31,370 nt of DNA. It comes from Chalciporus piperatus. Lineage: Eukaryota; Basidiomycota; Agaricomycetes; Boletales; Boletaceae. Made by a program: the position numbers and the translations under genes. The stretch's first letter is position 1, and every line of letters begins with the position of its first letter. This document shows, piece by piece, positions 30,178 through 31,370 of the stretch. The notes below the pieces were generated by a model, which was given only the letters and a program-made list of their open reading frames with translations, did not search any database and was not told the origin of the DNA. The stretch is taken from NCBI GenBank assembly GCA_038093975.1, contig JBBPTG010000199.1, positions 1 through 31,370 of the forward strand, written 5' to 3'.

Positions 30178-30526
30178 TTCTGATGAGATTGAGGAGTGTC
30201 TAGTGTATGTACAAAGTTCTATAACAAGCAAAAATTTCGACGTGTCTGCCATTATTTACCAAAATGGCTGTAAACGCAGACCTGCCGGACTGCTAGGTCC
30301 TAGCCACCGTACACCTATAGTTTGCGCGCCGTCGAGTCACACAAATGTAATGCTGAGACACGTGATGTTGGTCAAGTTTGTACATCTTCCCGGGATTATC
30401 CGATGTGTCAGCTCGGGAAATCCTGGATTACTCGTTCCCGGGCCGTTCCCACCACTGTTAGCCTGAGGAAGAGGGCTGAAGAGAGCATCAGTGACTCGGA
30501 ATTAGTCTTCTCCTCGTCAGAATAAC
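30178..30526. promoter_or_regulatory. Divergent intergenic region
   Basis: 349 bp between the start of the disrupted gene (minus) and the decarboxylase (plus), so it should contain the promoters of both. It includes a small palindrome GCTAGGTCCTAGC near 30289 and CCCGGG words. I saw no clear TATA box. Confidence 0.4.
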
Positions 30527-31370
30527 ATGGACATCGAACAGTGAGAGATCCCGATTCTCTGTGACAGGCATGAGTGTTTCAAATTTCTAACTCGACGTAG
30601 GTTCCGTCAGGCAGGGTACCAGGCGATTGATCACATATGCGACTACTACTATTCCCTTCAGAACAAGCCTGTCGCGTCACAGGTCGAACCTGGATACCTC
30701 AGGAGATCCCTACCTAGTACGACAATATCCCTGTTCCGGCCGTGTGTCCGATCTGACTAGACATTTATTCGCAGCGTCGGCACCTCAGACAGGCCAGAAT
30801 TTTGAGCAGATCGCGAAAGACTACCACCAATATATCATGCCCGGTGCATACCCTTTCTATTTCCTCAACTCCAGCTCCGGCACAACGCTAATGCCTGCCT
30901 GGAAATGAAGGTTTGGTGCACTGGCAACACCCGTCGTTTTTCGCCTACTTTCCCACCGCGAGTACATTCGAAGCCATCCTCGGTGATCTCTATGCGAATG
31001 GTATCGGACCGAACCCGGGATTCAACGTGAGGATATGCAGCCATTCTCAATCGAAAATTCGTCTTGCTTAACCATTATATCACATTTCAGTGGTCTGTCA
31101 GCCCAGCGTGTACGGAGCTAGAAGCAGTGGTAATGGATTGGGCAGCCCAGATGCTCGGTCTCGACGCCACGTTCTACAACTCATCTGGGGTAGGAGGTGG
31201 TGTTATCCAGGTCAGCATCCACGGAATATTTTTTGTCTAAACGTTGATGATATTGGCCACGTGAGTGTAGACAACCGCATCTGATTCGGCCACCGTTGCC
31301 GTCGTATCTTCGAGAACGAGGTACATGTCCCAGCACCCAGGGGTTCCAGCTGAAAAGCTCGTTCTGTACA
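30527..31370 (+). CDS. Aromatic-L-amino-acid decarboxylase (PLP-dependent), 5' part, six exons seen
   Basis: Group II PLP-dependent decarboxylase, predicted to convert an aromatic amino acid (Trp, Tyr or DOPA) to its amine in the cytosol. Exons are 30527-30540, 30601-30716, 30775-30843, 30911-31026, 31091-31210 and 31271 to the edge. All five introns are GT-AG, 58-67 bp, and joining them gives an uninterrupted frame: [101 protein letters not shown] and [12 protein letters not shown]. These are the conserved N-terminal blocks of the family. The PLP-binding lysine would lie beyond the edge. The specific substrate cannot be told from this part. The first exon is only 14 nt. No damage seen despite the neighbouring transposons. 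Confidence 0.92.

Overview
The window looks like a repeat-rich stretch of a mushroom-forming fungus (Basidiomycota, probably Agaricomycetes). The evidence is the very short introns (46-67 bp) that can be placed in every spliced gene, the chromodomain-type Ty3/Gypsy elements, a two-ORF LINE with triple CCHC knuckles, a Tnp2-type (EnSpm/CACTA) transposase, and the start of an intron-rich aromatic amino acid decarboxylase. No rRNA, tRNA or CRISPR was seen.

Layout. 1-4239: a Ty3/Gypsy element on the minus strand (pol cut by the window edge, gag, leader, 5' LTR at 3786-4239). 4240-7950: mostly non-coding or unrecognised DNA with small palindromes, a hairpin and a diverged 167-bp duplication. 7951-13976: a Tnp2-like transposase (3 exons) followed by two unrecognised spliced genes that diverge from a shared 148-bp gap (minus 11836-11269, plus 11985-13976). 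14097-20688: a second Ty3/Gypsy element on the plus strand, with an LTR, a decayed extra ORF between LTR and gag, gag, and a pol that ends abruptly inside its chromodomain. 20689-23429: a fold-back type element with a perfect 54-bp terminal inverted repeat, long CAGT-rich arms and a core made of two different tandem arrays. 23430 to about 28150: a LINE on the minus strand, cut off before its 3' end and carrying one in-frame stop in the endonuclease. About 28256-29488: the 3' end and LTR of a third LTR element, with a 560-bp hAT-like MITE inserted one base inside the LTR end. 29489-30177: the remaining 5' part of an unrecognised two-exon gene into which that LTR element inserted. 30527-31370: the first six exons of a PLP-dependent aromatic-L-amino-acid decarboxylase, apparently intact and running off the right edge.

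How it fits together. The right half reads as layered insertions: gene, then LTR element, then MITE in its LTR and LINE in its body, with the fold-back element now joining the LINE to a different Gypsy element. Both retroelement ORFs end in the same 12 residues supplied by the fold-back terminus, so that junction is either an ectopic recombination product or an assembly join. Three independent retroelements have tightly abutting ORF pairs (AUGA overlap twice, UGA-AUG once), suggesting that termination-reinitiation or recoding sets the gag:pol ratio. The most promising possibly undescribed systems are the three-gene Tnp2 module and the fold-back element.
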